64,000 bases of DNA from Chrysomallon squamiferum (lineage: Eukaryota; Mollusca; Gastropoda; Neomphalida; Peltospiridae). The notes under the pieces were generated by a model. The model had not been told where the DNA came from. It was given only the letters and a program-made list of their open reading frames with translations, and did no database searches. Shown here one piece after another: positions 51,207 through 62,690 of the stretch; position 1 is the first letter of the stretch; each line of letters opens with the position of its first letter. A program made the translations under genes and the position numbers. The DNA lies in the NCBI GenBank assembly GCA_012295275.1, contig CM022670.1:31058438-31122437 (forward strand). The letters are read 5' to 3'.

Positions 51207-51242
51207 GACCAATTCAAACCTGTTTGCCAGTCTCTTGTCAAA

Positions 51243-54200
51243 ATGTTGGTGTGTTTATTGCTTTGTTTGTTAGGAAGTCCTTTTGTTTTTGGTAAGTTTA
51301 GAAATAAATCTCTTTACTGTAAATTTATTTTATTCTTTAAACTTCTTTTTTGTTTCTCTTTTTCTTTTTTTTTTCGTTTTGAATTTCGTTCATATTTTGA
51401 AATCATTCCTATATTACACGAAGTAAAGACTTTTCTTAAAAGGCCAAACAGAACGGATTTAGGAAATGCATAACAAAAGTGCAAATACTTTAAAATATTG
51501 TATGATCCTTCTTCAGAAGAACGGCATTCGTTACACTTTAATGAATTCAATTTTTAAATACACTGTAGCTGGCAAAAACTTAACAATACGTTGTAATCCT
51601 TTTGAATGTGTTTTCTATATTTTTGTCTGTAAGTTGGAATTTTTTTTTTTTTTTTTTTTTTTTTTTGTTCTTTTTAAAAACAACAAAACACAGGTTATTC
51701 AATTCGCGGACCTTTCGACGAAGTAGCGTTGGAAGATATTTTTCGTGAACTGAATGAAATTCCTGGGCAAAATGATAAAACGATTCCTCCGGATGACAAA
51801 GTTCATCCAGATTACCAAGATAAGGAAGACGACGACGACGACGACGACGATGATGAAAATGAACTTAAATGCTTCGATTTGAAACCTACAGTATTGAAAC
51901 ATTACATTGGATTTCCAGATATAAGCAAAATGTCTGGTATGTTATTTTAAGCTGGTGAAGAAAATCGTAGAGCTATAAAATTAAGTTATTTTAAAATTGG
52001 TAAATTTAATGATATACGATAATGTACATGAATACTATTTAGTGAACGAAACGTTACTTCAAACTTGTTTGTATTAAACTGGACAAATGTGCACTTTCTG
52101 CAGATGAAGTGGAAAACCTGGAGGATTCGATTAACCCCATTATAAACGAGGCTTTGTCCATTTTTGAATTGACTAGTGATGCGAGGATGGCAGCCAAACA
52201 AATGATGGTCAGCTTGGTTGAGAAAACTCTCAATACCACGGCAAACTGTCCTTCCACGCTCTTCAACCGAATTATCATGTGTAAGTAAAAACGAAACGTT
52301 AGGATACGAAAATTTTATCAAACAAGTTTACGAAAACTGAAATGTTTTTAATCCGTTTCCAGAAACAATTTCAGCTTATAAAGCCGATTCAGCTTTTGGT
52401 TTTCATTTAAACTATTACAATAAAGCTCGTTTGTAAATTTACTCCCAGCCAGACAAAATCGGTTGAAAATGTGAAATTGTTTTTGCCAGTTGTCAGAAAA
52501 TGTTGATAAAAATTATTAGTTGGGTGCATTCGACCGTATATGTAATTTAAATATAACTTGTAATTTAAATATAAATTTTGTAGATGCCGTTGGAAGATCT
52601 TTCCCAGTTGTTCTACGATTAGAAAACGATTCTTTTATGGCCATCGTGAATGTTTTGAAGAAGCACGATGTATCTCGTGAAGACGTCGTTTTCTACGCTA
52701 GGAAGATGTTCGGCAACTTGACAAACGATTTAATGGACGACGTTTTGTTCCGACTATCGGAAAGTAATTGTTTCCGAGCAATCTGCGTTAATTCAAATGT
52801 TCTAAAATTGTAATACTTCTGAAAAATGCAAATACTGAAATGTTTTAAGTAATTGGATAAACAATACTTGAGTAATAAGACAGAACTGTTCAATTTATAT
52901 GAAATTTAAATTAGAAATTCAATTTCTAGATGAATAAATTGGAAATCCATATAGTGAATTTCTGTATCTAGCATTTTAACTGTACCCTCAAATCTGTGGC
53001 TGTGGGTTTTATAACTTGATGAAATCAATGTACCAATTTAGATTTTGAAATTTAGAATTTTGCATTTTAAATGGCAGAATCGGACAGATACATCAAAAAG
53101 ATTTATCCTACGATTGTAAAACTAATCGACGAAGGGAAGCTGAAAGAGAAGATCAGGTTCTATATTAGGAAGGAAGGTGAAGCCGCTGGTTTGGATCTGA
53201 AGTGTCTACATGCAGATAAGTTGATGGGAATCTTCAGCGATGTCAAACGAGATTTTGAAGAGCGGTAAGAAACTTGGTCATACTATGCAAGTATACTTTT
53301 TTGCATAGTGGTATCTTATTTTGTAGATTTCCATAAAAAAAAAAATCCAAAAAAAAAAAATCATGAAACAACTTCAACGTATAAATGCAAAAATGCTTGC
53401 ATCATTATAAGAATGAATAGTAGCACCAGTGTGAAATAGGTTTTATATGTAATATATAAATCTGAGGTGGAAAATGTTATGTTTGGCGGAGGTCAGGTTG
53501 TCTTCTGATACTGCATATGCCCGAATTCAAAAGACTAAAATGCTAAAGTTTCAAAATGAAAATTTTAATTTAGTTGACTAAATTTTACATTCCAGATACG
53601 AAGATTTCAACGATTTGCTGAAAATTTTGCCGTTGTCGCATTTTGATTATGAAGTAAAAGTACAAGTTGAAAATTCGGCCAAAAGAATATTAAAACGAGG
53701 TTATCAAACGGCAAAGCGCATCTTATCCGGATTGAGAGACGAACGCACGGGCGCTTTGGATAAAAAAGAAAGGCTTTTGAGTAAGAATTTTTAAAAGAAA
53801 CGTAAAATCCATTTGATTTACTGTCGGCATCGTGATGCATACGTAATTGTTAATTTTAAAATGTCTACCTTGCAGATGAAGGTCAGTTGGCCGCTTTCAA
53901 GCACGTCGTGAAAAGATTAAATTGGGAAGACAGAAAAATCGATGAAGAAGGCAAGTGATAAGAGCCACTTCAGATTAAAGTATATGTATTCGGCATTCTG
54001 TGATACACTATATTCCTTTCCTTAATATTGAAATTATCACTGGAAAATGTGTTATAGTTCAATTTTTAAATTTTAGTGAATGTGCCTCACCATGATTTTG
54101 TGAACATCGTCGTGAAAGGAGAAATGAAAGATTTCGAAGCCATAAACGAGTAAGTTTGTATTGGAAGAAACGGATCGTATTTAGGAAAGCAATAGACAAT

Positions 54201-54580
54201 TTTTTTAATCTTTGAAATCTGTTGAACGACATTGAAAATATTTTGCAAGACTGTAATATCAAGTGAATTAACTTTCATAACGATTGCACTTTTGTACATT
54301 TTTAATTTTTAATTCACAAAATTTGAAAGGTTGTAAAAATGAAACACGAATATGTAAGAATTTTTCTCCCCAGACATCCTATTAATAAAACTTTTGCAGA
54401 TTATTTCGGAATATGAAGGCGATCTTGAAGATGAATTTCACAGTTCCTGTGACTGGACTCGATCCTCGGACTGCAATGTGGCAAAATCTGAAACTATTTC
54501 TCGAAAGAAAATGCAACGTGTACAAAAAATACTTTATTCAATATGGAAAAGAGATCCCGGAATGTAATCGCTTTAAATAA
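51243..54580 (+). CDS. Unrecognised secreted Asp-rich protein, right-arm copy (intact)
   Basis: Nine exons give 449 residues: 51243-51291, 51694-51936, 52104-52280, 52584-52763, 53078-53264, 53596-53780, 53876-53950, 54077-54149, 54400-54580. The start has a signal peptide, MLVCLLLCLLGSPFVFG. The mature protein opens YSIRGPFDEV, has a run of nine Asp near residues 66-74, five cysteines and possible N-glycosylation sites (NTT, NDS, NLT, NFT); the rest is charged and looks helical, and ends PECNRFK. Intron 7 is GC-AG (GAAG|GCAAGT), as only this keeps the frame. AATAAA follows the stop at 54584-54589. I recognise no domain or family. Splicing is inferred from frame continuity and clean sites; expression is not shown. 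Confidence 0.85.
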
Positions 54581-54583
54581 TTT

Positions 54584-54589
54584 AATAAA
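54584..54589 (+). terminator. Polyadenylation signal of the right-arm gene
   Basis: AATAAA four bases after the TAA stop of the right-arm gene; the mirrored copy sits at 47074-47079 on the minus strand. Confidence 0.6.
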
Positions 54590-56214
54590 ATGGTGATCTT
54601 GAAACCATTGTTGCGTTTTATGGTACAAAAGTCATATTTATAGCTGGATTATTTAAAACTATTTGTTTAAGAACTAACATTTTTAGAATCGCTGGGCATC
54701 GAATTTATTAAAACTTCTGAAACCCAAACCATGGTCTGTTACCGTATGGATTTATCACATGAAACGTTATAAACATCCGATAATATCTTGCTAATTTGTG
54801 GCTCAGATTTTAATTACCAGAGATAAGGAGAGGAACCCCGTTCTGTTCGCACGATGGACCATATTTTTAGGATTAACGGCTTGTTTTTAACGGCCATGTC
54901 CTCTTCAGTGATCATGCATTGACATAATGTTCTTGAATGTTTGTACATATCCCCTGAAAATGACTTTCCACTAACACCCAGCGGCTCATCAACGGGTATA
55001 AAGCCCGCAAACCTTTCTTTAAATGGCTATATCGTTACAACGAACTCGGTCAAAGGTTGATAACTGATGAAATGTTTTTCAAAAATTGCTTCGGGGTAGA
55101 TAGACGTTAATCAATTTATCCTGCATGTACGTCATTAAATTAAGATCGTGATTCATGGATACTTACGTTCTGATCTTTTCATTTTTTATTTTTATTTTTT
55201 TATTTTCTTTTTATTTGTACACTTGCATAAAAGTAGGTGAATAATTCCCGCTTTATAATTTTTGAACTTGTATTACCTGTCGCTTGTAAATGTAAATTTG
55301 TTTTAAACATTTCATTTAGCAGACTTTAATGGAATTATACCTCTCCGTTATGATGTATGCTGTATGTCTTAAACCCTGGAGACAAATATTGCATCTGCAG
55401 GTGTTCTCAACAAACAAAAAATAATAAATAAAATCCAATGAGAATATAAAATAATAAAATAATACAAAACAAAACAAAATTATATTTAAACTGAAAACGA
55501 TAACGGATAAAAAAAAATGATAATAATAATTAAAAAAAATACTTTTTAAAATCTGCATCGACAAATTCATGAGAATCGAATTAGGCTCTAATTCGACTTA
55601 TTTCCGAAACCAGTGGTTTTGGAAGGGCATGAACACCTTGTTATTTTGTCATTTACCTAATGGTTTTATGTTTAAGGCATTAAGAGACCGTAACCAAGCT
55701 CATGCCCTATATGTTTGATAATGATCAAGATAACTTTTTTTACTCCTTTATATCCCACTATATCTATTTCTTATTTGTTTTAAACGTGTGTGTATATATA
55801 AGGAAGAAAAAAAAGAATGTTTTTTGTTGCTAATTGTAGGTATAGCAGCGTGTCTGATGTTTCAGTATACTGCACTATTCAGAATATATCCTGTTTTAAT
55901 TTAATCAATTTAACAAAACACTGCCAATAATATCTTAAATTGTAATCAACCAGCGATCAGGATGTTTCGACAGAGGGAAATTCAAAGTAGATAATATATC
56001 TGATCGCAACATTCCATACATATATAATACGATGTTGTTAGATATACACGGTAAGAAACCAATGAATATATAATAGATATTATAGATTTATTATTGCTTT
56101 TGTTAAATTAAAGGCATTCAGTTTAATTCTGTTTACTTTGTTTATAGTATAATTCTTATTATATAACAAGTATGTGTATTTTGTTAGTTCAAGTGTATCT
56201 ATAAGTGTGTATGT

Positions 56215-56218
<4 letters not shown>

Positions 56219-56272
<54 letters not shown>
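56219..56272. repeat. (TA)27 microsatellite
   Basis: Pure TA array in the intergenic region between the palindrome and the profilin gene. Confidence 0.95.
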
Positions 56273-56274
<2 letters not shown>

Positions 56275-56370
56275 GTATGCTATATGAATAACAATTTTAT
56301 ACAATTTTATACTTTTTTAAACCAGGCAACAGAATATAATTCACAAACAAATATTATAATAATAATAATA

Positions 56371-56408
<38 letters not shown>

Positions 56409-56950
56409 AATGATGATTAACAATAATAAGTCTTTCGAAATAACGTCAAACGTCAAATATTTGCATTTTTTGTTCTGAAATATTAATACCGGAATCCAAA
56501 CAATCATTCCGAGTCGCTGTGCAGAATACATAATACTTTATTTGTTATTATTTTATAGAGTAAACTACTGGACTCGAAGCTGTGAACGTAAGCCATAAAA
56601 ATTATCAATGAATCTATACTGTTCAAAATGTGGTTTAACTACCAGCTCACCTCATTGTTCACCTTCACATTATCTGGACATTTACAGACCTGTGCAGTTT
56701 TAGTGTGGACAGAAAGAAACTGGAATGTTGTCCATTGTGGGACATATCAAGAGTTTAATCATTTGAAGTCATTTATTTGTATTTAGACTGTAAAGTCTGA
56801 GTTTAATAGAAGTTTTAAATTACTTCTCTAATGCACAGCTGGTTATTTACTGCTTTTATTTTATGTAAATATGCATTTGTATTGTCGTTGCTGCAGATAT
56901 TATTATTGAATGAGAAAACGAAAAAATAGACGCATCGGTACCTATATGTA

Positions 56951-56954
<4 letters not shown>

Positions 56955-56993
<39 letters not shown>
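56955..56993. repeat. (TG)n microsatellite
   Basis: About 20 TG units followed by imperfect TGCGTGTGTATG sequence. Confidence 0.95.
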
Positions 56994-56999
<6 letters not shown>

Positions 57000-58252
57000 G
57001 TATGTGTGTGTACGAACATATATAAAACCCTAAACACATTATACACACATATATGCGTACATACTTAATTATATACATACGTACATACATAGAGAGAGAC
57101 ACACATACATCTTAAGTACGTTCGTACATAAATACACACTAAAAATGCATGCATACATGTACATACTTGCATACATACATACATTTGTACATAAATGCAT
57201 ACATACACAAACATACATACAGAAAGATAGAGAGATACACATATACACAATACATCCATGCATATTCGTACTGACAGATAAATATACTTGTACAAAAGGA
57301 CACTATTTTTAGCTGACAATGAATAAAATGCAGAACAAATTCAGACTGTAGAATAAATATATTATTTAAGATATCTAAGCAAGTTACCTGCAATAGAAAA
57401 ACTATCAAATAATAGTTCATTGTTAGCTTTGTTAAGATGTATCTTTCAGACGATACAGGTCGTTTATTAATCTATGTATTTTGTTAAGCGAAAAGGAAGG
57501 ATCCAATCCATAAAGGAATGTGAGATGCACCATTATTGTAGTTGATATGTCTTCATCGAAGTAATTTCGAAGAAATCAGTTTTCATTATAAACTATAAAA
57601 TAAATGATTATATATATTTGCTTATAAAACAGGCCGACTAAGATTATTTCGTTTTTAATGTAAACACTAACATCAGTGATAGGAATACAGAAATGACTAA
57701 CTTACGGAGAATTATTGAATTAAAATAAGTTTATAGTTAGGCCACTTAAAATAAATTCTTGTTTAGCGTCCACCCATTTTAATTTAACCAAGAATTTTTA
57801 TTTTATATGTAGAATGTCAATGTACAAGAAGAAGAAAACTAACCACGGTATTCATGGTCAGAAGGCATGTTAAGAAAATACATAAGACATAGACACTTTC
57901 TATCTAGAAATTTCCACCTAGCTTGTAACAATTATTACCAGATAATGATGGACAAGAAAACAAATGGCGTCATTGTTAATACGTAGGCACAACTAGTACA
58001 TCTTTTGTTTGACAGATCCGCTGTCGTCAGGATATCGTGATGAAGATAATGAGAGCTTGCGCAGTCACTAAAATAGGCAGGACAGAAATACGATGCTTTT
58101 ATATTGTTCAACATTTTAGCTGAAGGGTTTTTCAAAAATAAAAAATAAAATTTATTTGAGGTCGGGAACGTTTCTCATCTCGGGCAGTGGTTACTAAATA
58201 AGTATATGTATGTAATTTAAGTTTAAAAAACAACAATAAATGATTGGTAAAC

Positions 58253-58295
58253 ATACAACATTGAAGTTGATTCTTTTTTCTATCAAATATTCAAA
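58253..58295 (+). repeat. Direct repeat, copy 1
   Basis: It begins ATACAACATTGAAGTTGATT and ends CAAATATTCAAA. It matches 59602-59645 with one base missing and one substitution. Confidence 0.85.
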
Positions 58296-59203
58296 TTATA
58301 TATATATATATGTTTAATTATATTTAATTAATGTCACGCGGCCCACACCATAAAACATCTTGGATGTTATATTAAGGCTCAGCCTAGGATAACAAGATCC
58401 TTTAATGGCCACATAACAAGGAATATAAACGCTAAATTGACAGCAATCTACATAAATCAATAATCCTATCTATCCGCTAGAGAAATAAACACAACACATG
58501 TTAAGGTACGAGTTAATTATTTAATTATAATATACAGGTGACTTGATAATAATACACTACACAATCGATAAAAGATATATTTAAGTAATTTTGATTAATG
58601 TTACTGACACAGGTTAATTGCACATTACATCCTATCAAAATAAGTTAACAATTGCTTACCATACTCGTCCATAAAGACAATGTCATTCAAAAACATTAGT
58701 TCCCTGCCTAACATTAGTTAAATACCAAGTGACAGCCCTTTTAAAACAACGCCACAGAGTTGAAACATTGGCGGAAAAAATAAAAAGTGCTGATGTGATT
58801 GAAGTAACAATAAGTTATGCAATTTAAATTCCATGGCATAAAAATAAACAGGCGGATGTTACGCAATCTGAATTCCATGACAATATATATATATGTATAT
58901 TATTGTTATTATTTTTTTTCTGGCCTTATGTCGACACTAAAAGTAAAGAGCGGCGATAAAGGGTCACGACTCCATTGCGGGTATTAACCTAATATTAACG
59001 GATGACTGTTTGTTATTATTATTATATTTCCCACCCATTCCCAGATAGTGTTACTAACATGATCTGAAAACATTTCTTTTGTGCACTGTATTGTCTGGCG
59101 TCTATGATATCCTGTTTGACGTGTATATGTAAATCACGTGATAATACATTTTCCCTTTTCATTAGTAACTACATCTATTTAATGCCTTTAGGTTATAATT
59201 TTG

Positions 59204-59205
<2 letters not shown>

Positions 59206-59281
<76 letters not shown>
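59206..59281. repeat. (TC)38 microsatellite
   Basis: Pure CT array followed by short TA and TG runs; it generates spurious Leu-Ser and Arg-Glu reading frames. Confidence 0.97.
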
Positions 59282-59283
<2 letters not shown>

Positions 59284-59601
59284 ATATATATATATATATG
59301 TGTGTGTGTGTGATTCTCTTTCTCGTCCTTTGCTCGTTTATCCCTCTCTCTGTCTGACTGCGTCCGTGCGTTTTTTTTTTGCCTGTATTCATTTACTTTT
59401 TCATTTATTCAGTGACGAATTTATTTACGTATTTAATCACTTACAGTTTCGATATAATACTGTAGCAACAATGTTTATAATTTTTATACATTTCTCATTT
59501 TCTTTTTACTTCAAATAATATCTCCGTGTATAATTTCAATTGACATTTTAAAACTCAATATATTTTAAGGTGTAATGGCTAAGTCAAAAAAATAATTAAT
59601 G

Positions 59602-59645
59602 ATACAACATTTGAAGTTGATTCTTTTTTCTGTCAAATATTCAAA
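59602..59645 (+). repeat. Direct repeat, copy 2
   Basis: It begins ATACAACATTTGAAGTTGAT and is otherwise the same as copy 1 apart from TCTG for TCTA. The flanking sequences differ. Confidence 0.85.
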
Positions 59646-60733
59646 CTGAAATAACTTAATATTTCTATTATTATTTTAATCATATTATATTTTTTGATGT
59701 TTTTTGCTTATTTATTTTTTAAATTATTGATTACTATTTAATAATAATAATAATAAGACAAAATTAACATAAGTTAAAATTAACAGTTCAGAAAAGTTAA
59801 CAAATTTGATAAAAAAAATTAAATTGTGACATTTTATAAATTTATTTGTGTTATACATCGAATATATTATATTAAGCATATAATATATCTAGGAAGAAAT
59901 AAAAGAACTATTAAAAATGTACAAAATATAAGATTATCTAAATTTAAATAATACTGCACACAAACGCGCGCACACGCACTCACTACACAAACACATTCAT
60001 ACAAAAACACACACACAAACTAAATTTCACCGGTATCTTTTATTTTAAGTTAAATTTACGTTATATAATATAATAACATAAATAAAATATTTTAACATTC
60101 TAAATGCCGGATATGTATGTCTAGCAATATTTAGCAAATCTGTTCAAAGCTATCGAATTATTACTAAACACATCTACATACCTTTCTTTAATCTGCAAAC
60201 AAATAAATAAACTGTACTTAAAGCTAAATCAAGTCACACAGTATAAAGATTGTTTGAGTCATCAGCACCATTCATGTATCTTCGTACATATTATCACAGC
60301 TCAAACTGCTTATTAAAATCTGTGACTAGTCAATAGCACTGCTACATTGTTCATTTTTTTGTTACAAATTACCATAATGTTTTCATGTTTCATCCATGAT
60401 CATATGTGTGCATCCGTATTCACAGGTGTTCTTCCCTTACATCGCTGCATTCCAACAGTTTTAGAGTTGATTAAATGTGTCAGTTAATTCACAATGAAAG
60501 CACTATTATTTTTTCTACGTTTATATTACTCAGTGGCAATGTTTCATTCATATTTATTTTTGGATTTGTAATCATCATTCTGCCTCTGATTATCACTGGC
60601 AAATACTCGATTATTCGGACTTTTTTTCCCTTTCTTTTTTTCAGGCATGGAATTTGTTGTCATGTTTTGGAAGACAATTCTATTCGACCTTCATTAAATG
60701 TTTACAATATATAAACCATACTATGAAACTGTA

Positions 60734-61117
60734 TCAAGTCGGTTGGTCTGCAATATGCTTGCTAAATTGTACCACCTCATATATACAAGATCCCGGTGCC
60801 TCGGGATCCGACACGCCTACGACAATGAATTTCTCACTTCTGTGTGCCACCAAAATGTAATCTTCCGTGCGACCGACTATCGTTCCATTGCTGTTGTGCG
60901 TAAAACACGTGAAAATGCCTTCTGAAAATGTTAGTTTGGTCAGAGCCGGGTAAGTACTTGATATAGCTTTCAAAAGACTCGAAGCGTCACCAGAGGAAAC
61001 TTTCCATTCTTGAGTAGAAGCAACAATTTGTCCATCAAGACTAATGATAGCCGCGTTTTCAACCTTTCCTCGTTTCACCAATCCTCGTAACAAATCGTTC
61101 CATCTTCTTTCTTTCAT
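60734..61117 (-). CDS. Profilin-like protein, intronless
   Basis: A single open frame of 127 residues, the normal length of animal profilins (about 125-140). The order of motifs fits a profilin: an N-terminal W (RRWNDLLRGLV), then ENAAIISLDGQIVAST, a mid-region GIFTCFTHNSNGTIVGRTED, the strand KFIVVGVSDPEAPG and a C-terminal helix. Profilins bind G-actin and proline-rich ligands and control actin assembly. The ATG at 61117 is chosen because it gives the family's start and a TATA box lies about 106 bases upstream. The frame stays open upstream to an AG at about 61210, so a spliced longer N-terminus is possible. No intron lies inside the domain. AATAAA on the minus strand occurs near 60553-60558. 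Confidence 0.8.
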   Translation of the reverse strand: MKERRWNDLLRGLVKRGKVENAAIISLDGQIVASTQEWKVSSGDASSLLKAISSTYPALTKLTFSEGIFTCFTHNSNGTIVGRTEDYILVAHRSEKFIVVGVSDPEAPGSCIYEVVQFSKHIADQPT

Positions 61118-61222
61118 GGCTGTAAAGTTCGGTTGATTTTGATTTTTATCTAATTTGACAAGTGATACTTCTTTTGCCTGTGAATGTATTTCTTTAAATG
61201 ACGGCCCTGTAGGAAAGATTCT

Positions 61223-61230
61223 TATTTATA
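61223..61230 (-). promoter_or_regulatory. TATA box of the profilin-like gene
   Basis: TATAAATA on the minus strand, with TCATTT about 28 bases downstream as a plausible initiator. It would give a leader of about 80 bases before the ATG at 61117. Confidence 0.5.
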
Positions 61231-62642
61231 GCCGAGTAACAACACATTGCTTCAGGTGGGTTACTTGCGTTCTCTGTGCACACTCACCTGTTGGTGGTTT
61301 TATCGATTGATTGGGCCACTAGCAGACGACAAATGGTGACCCGTGGAAGGTCATCTATAAATAAAGTGTACCGATAAAGATCGCTAAAAAGAAAACTGCA
61401 CTCGTGCTTGTAACATAGGTTGTTTGGATAATGTACGTGTTTCACGGGATCATAATAAACACCCAGAGCGAAAACTACACTGTGTTTCAAGAAAGGCACC
61501 CTTTAACGTAAGAGGTTTTGTAGGTGACACATTTTCCACTAAGTAAAAATTAAATGACAACCATAACAACAACAATAACAAATGAAGTCCAAATGCTTCA
61601 GATTTTCGATGTTTATTGCTCCACATTTAAAAAATATAGAAAATAAATAAATAAAAATATGAAAAGGTAACCAATTATTTTTAAAATGATAACTTTATGG
61701 AAAACAACAACAACATGAATGACAGTGTTTAACACGACCTAAACACAGTTTATGTTACTAGTTACTAGGTTACTGGGTGTTTTATACTGAAAGTATCAGA
61801 GAGGAAACACGCTACCACTACTGTAGTCTTCTCGATTAACAACAAGGAATTTTTTATACTTCAAATTCCAACAGACTGGAATGCAAATATCTTTTAAAAA
61901 TCAGTCGTTAAGTACTAGCAGAAAGAAAAAGAATCAAAGTTTTAAAAATGTAACAGACTTTTTGTTACTAGTTCTAGCAGTGTTTGAAATGTAACGTTAA
62001 GAAATGAAACAGCACTGATGAACACAATAATGTTGACGTACTGCTCTAATTGTCAGTAAATAGGTAAATAGGTATGTAGTTCAGTGTAAATCTCATGTTA
62101 ACGTTTAACTAAAGGCCCGAGTTATAATTTAAAGTACATTTTAAAAATATACTTTAAAATTAATTCAGAAGTTTAACTTTTGTTGTTTTTTCTATTGCCT
62201 CTGCTGATGTTGTTGTTGATGCTGATACTCATGTTGTTGTTTTCACACTTCTTGTTGATTGTTTAACGACACCCCTACACAATATATATAAATAATTATA
62301 TAATGACCATAATATATCAAGAAAAAAACACACACTTAGGCTGGAAGAAAATTGCCTTCTGGGCATTAGAATTAACTCTGACACTGTGAGTCAACAATCA
62401 CCGACGTCAGTTGTAAAACATCACGAAACTGCGTGTTCTATAGACTGAGTAAAGAGTTGAAAATGTCGTTTGCTAATTCATGACAGAAGAAAAAATATCC
62501 ATTGACACACAGGTCGTGTGAGTGTAGAATCTAGTATAACACGATAACCCAGTTTCACATTTTTGAAGTCTTAATATTTACTTATGTTTGTATGTTTTAT
62601 GCTGTGCCGAGCAGAAGTAACTACTTCATTACAAGTTAACGG

Positions 62643-62690
<48 letters not shown>

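Larger units (their letters stand above)
50841..54947 (-). repeat. Right arm of the 8.2 kb palindrome
   Basis: Inverted partner of 46716-50825. It carries the open copy of the secreted-protein gene on the plus strand. Differences from the left arm seen by eye: the A/T runs near 51641-51669, 53295-53301, 53335-53361, 53762-53767 and 54115-54117. Confidence 0.95.
54948..60733. other. Intergenic, microsatellite-rich, no gene seen
   Basis: No exon chain was recognised on either strand. Simple repeats dominate: (TA)n, (AAT)n then (GAT)n at 56357-56408, (GT)n, scattered TACA/CATA arrays at 57060-57260 and a long (TC)n. A 43-base direct repeat (58253, 59602) brackets a 1.3 kb segment. Confidence 0.6.

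Noticed and set aside
46716-54947. Palindrome interpreted as a transposon with very long TIRs
   Set aside because: The arms contain an intron-bearing secreted-protein gene, no transposase, and I saw no target-site duplication at the outer ends.
59162-59518. Leu-Ser and Arg-Glu repeat reading frames
   Set aside because: They are translations of the (TC)n microsatellite; the same applies to frames at 7768-7962 and 26130-26324.
61284-61499. Minus-strand frame ending in AACAG|GTGAGT upstream of profilin
   Set aside because: The donor is good, but the reading frame (phase 2) hits a stop when joined to the profilin exon, so it is not an upstream coding exon as read. A non-coding first exon remains possible.
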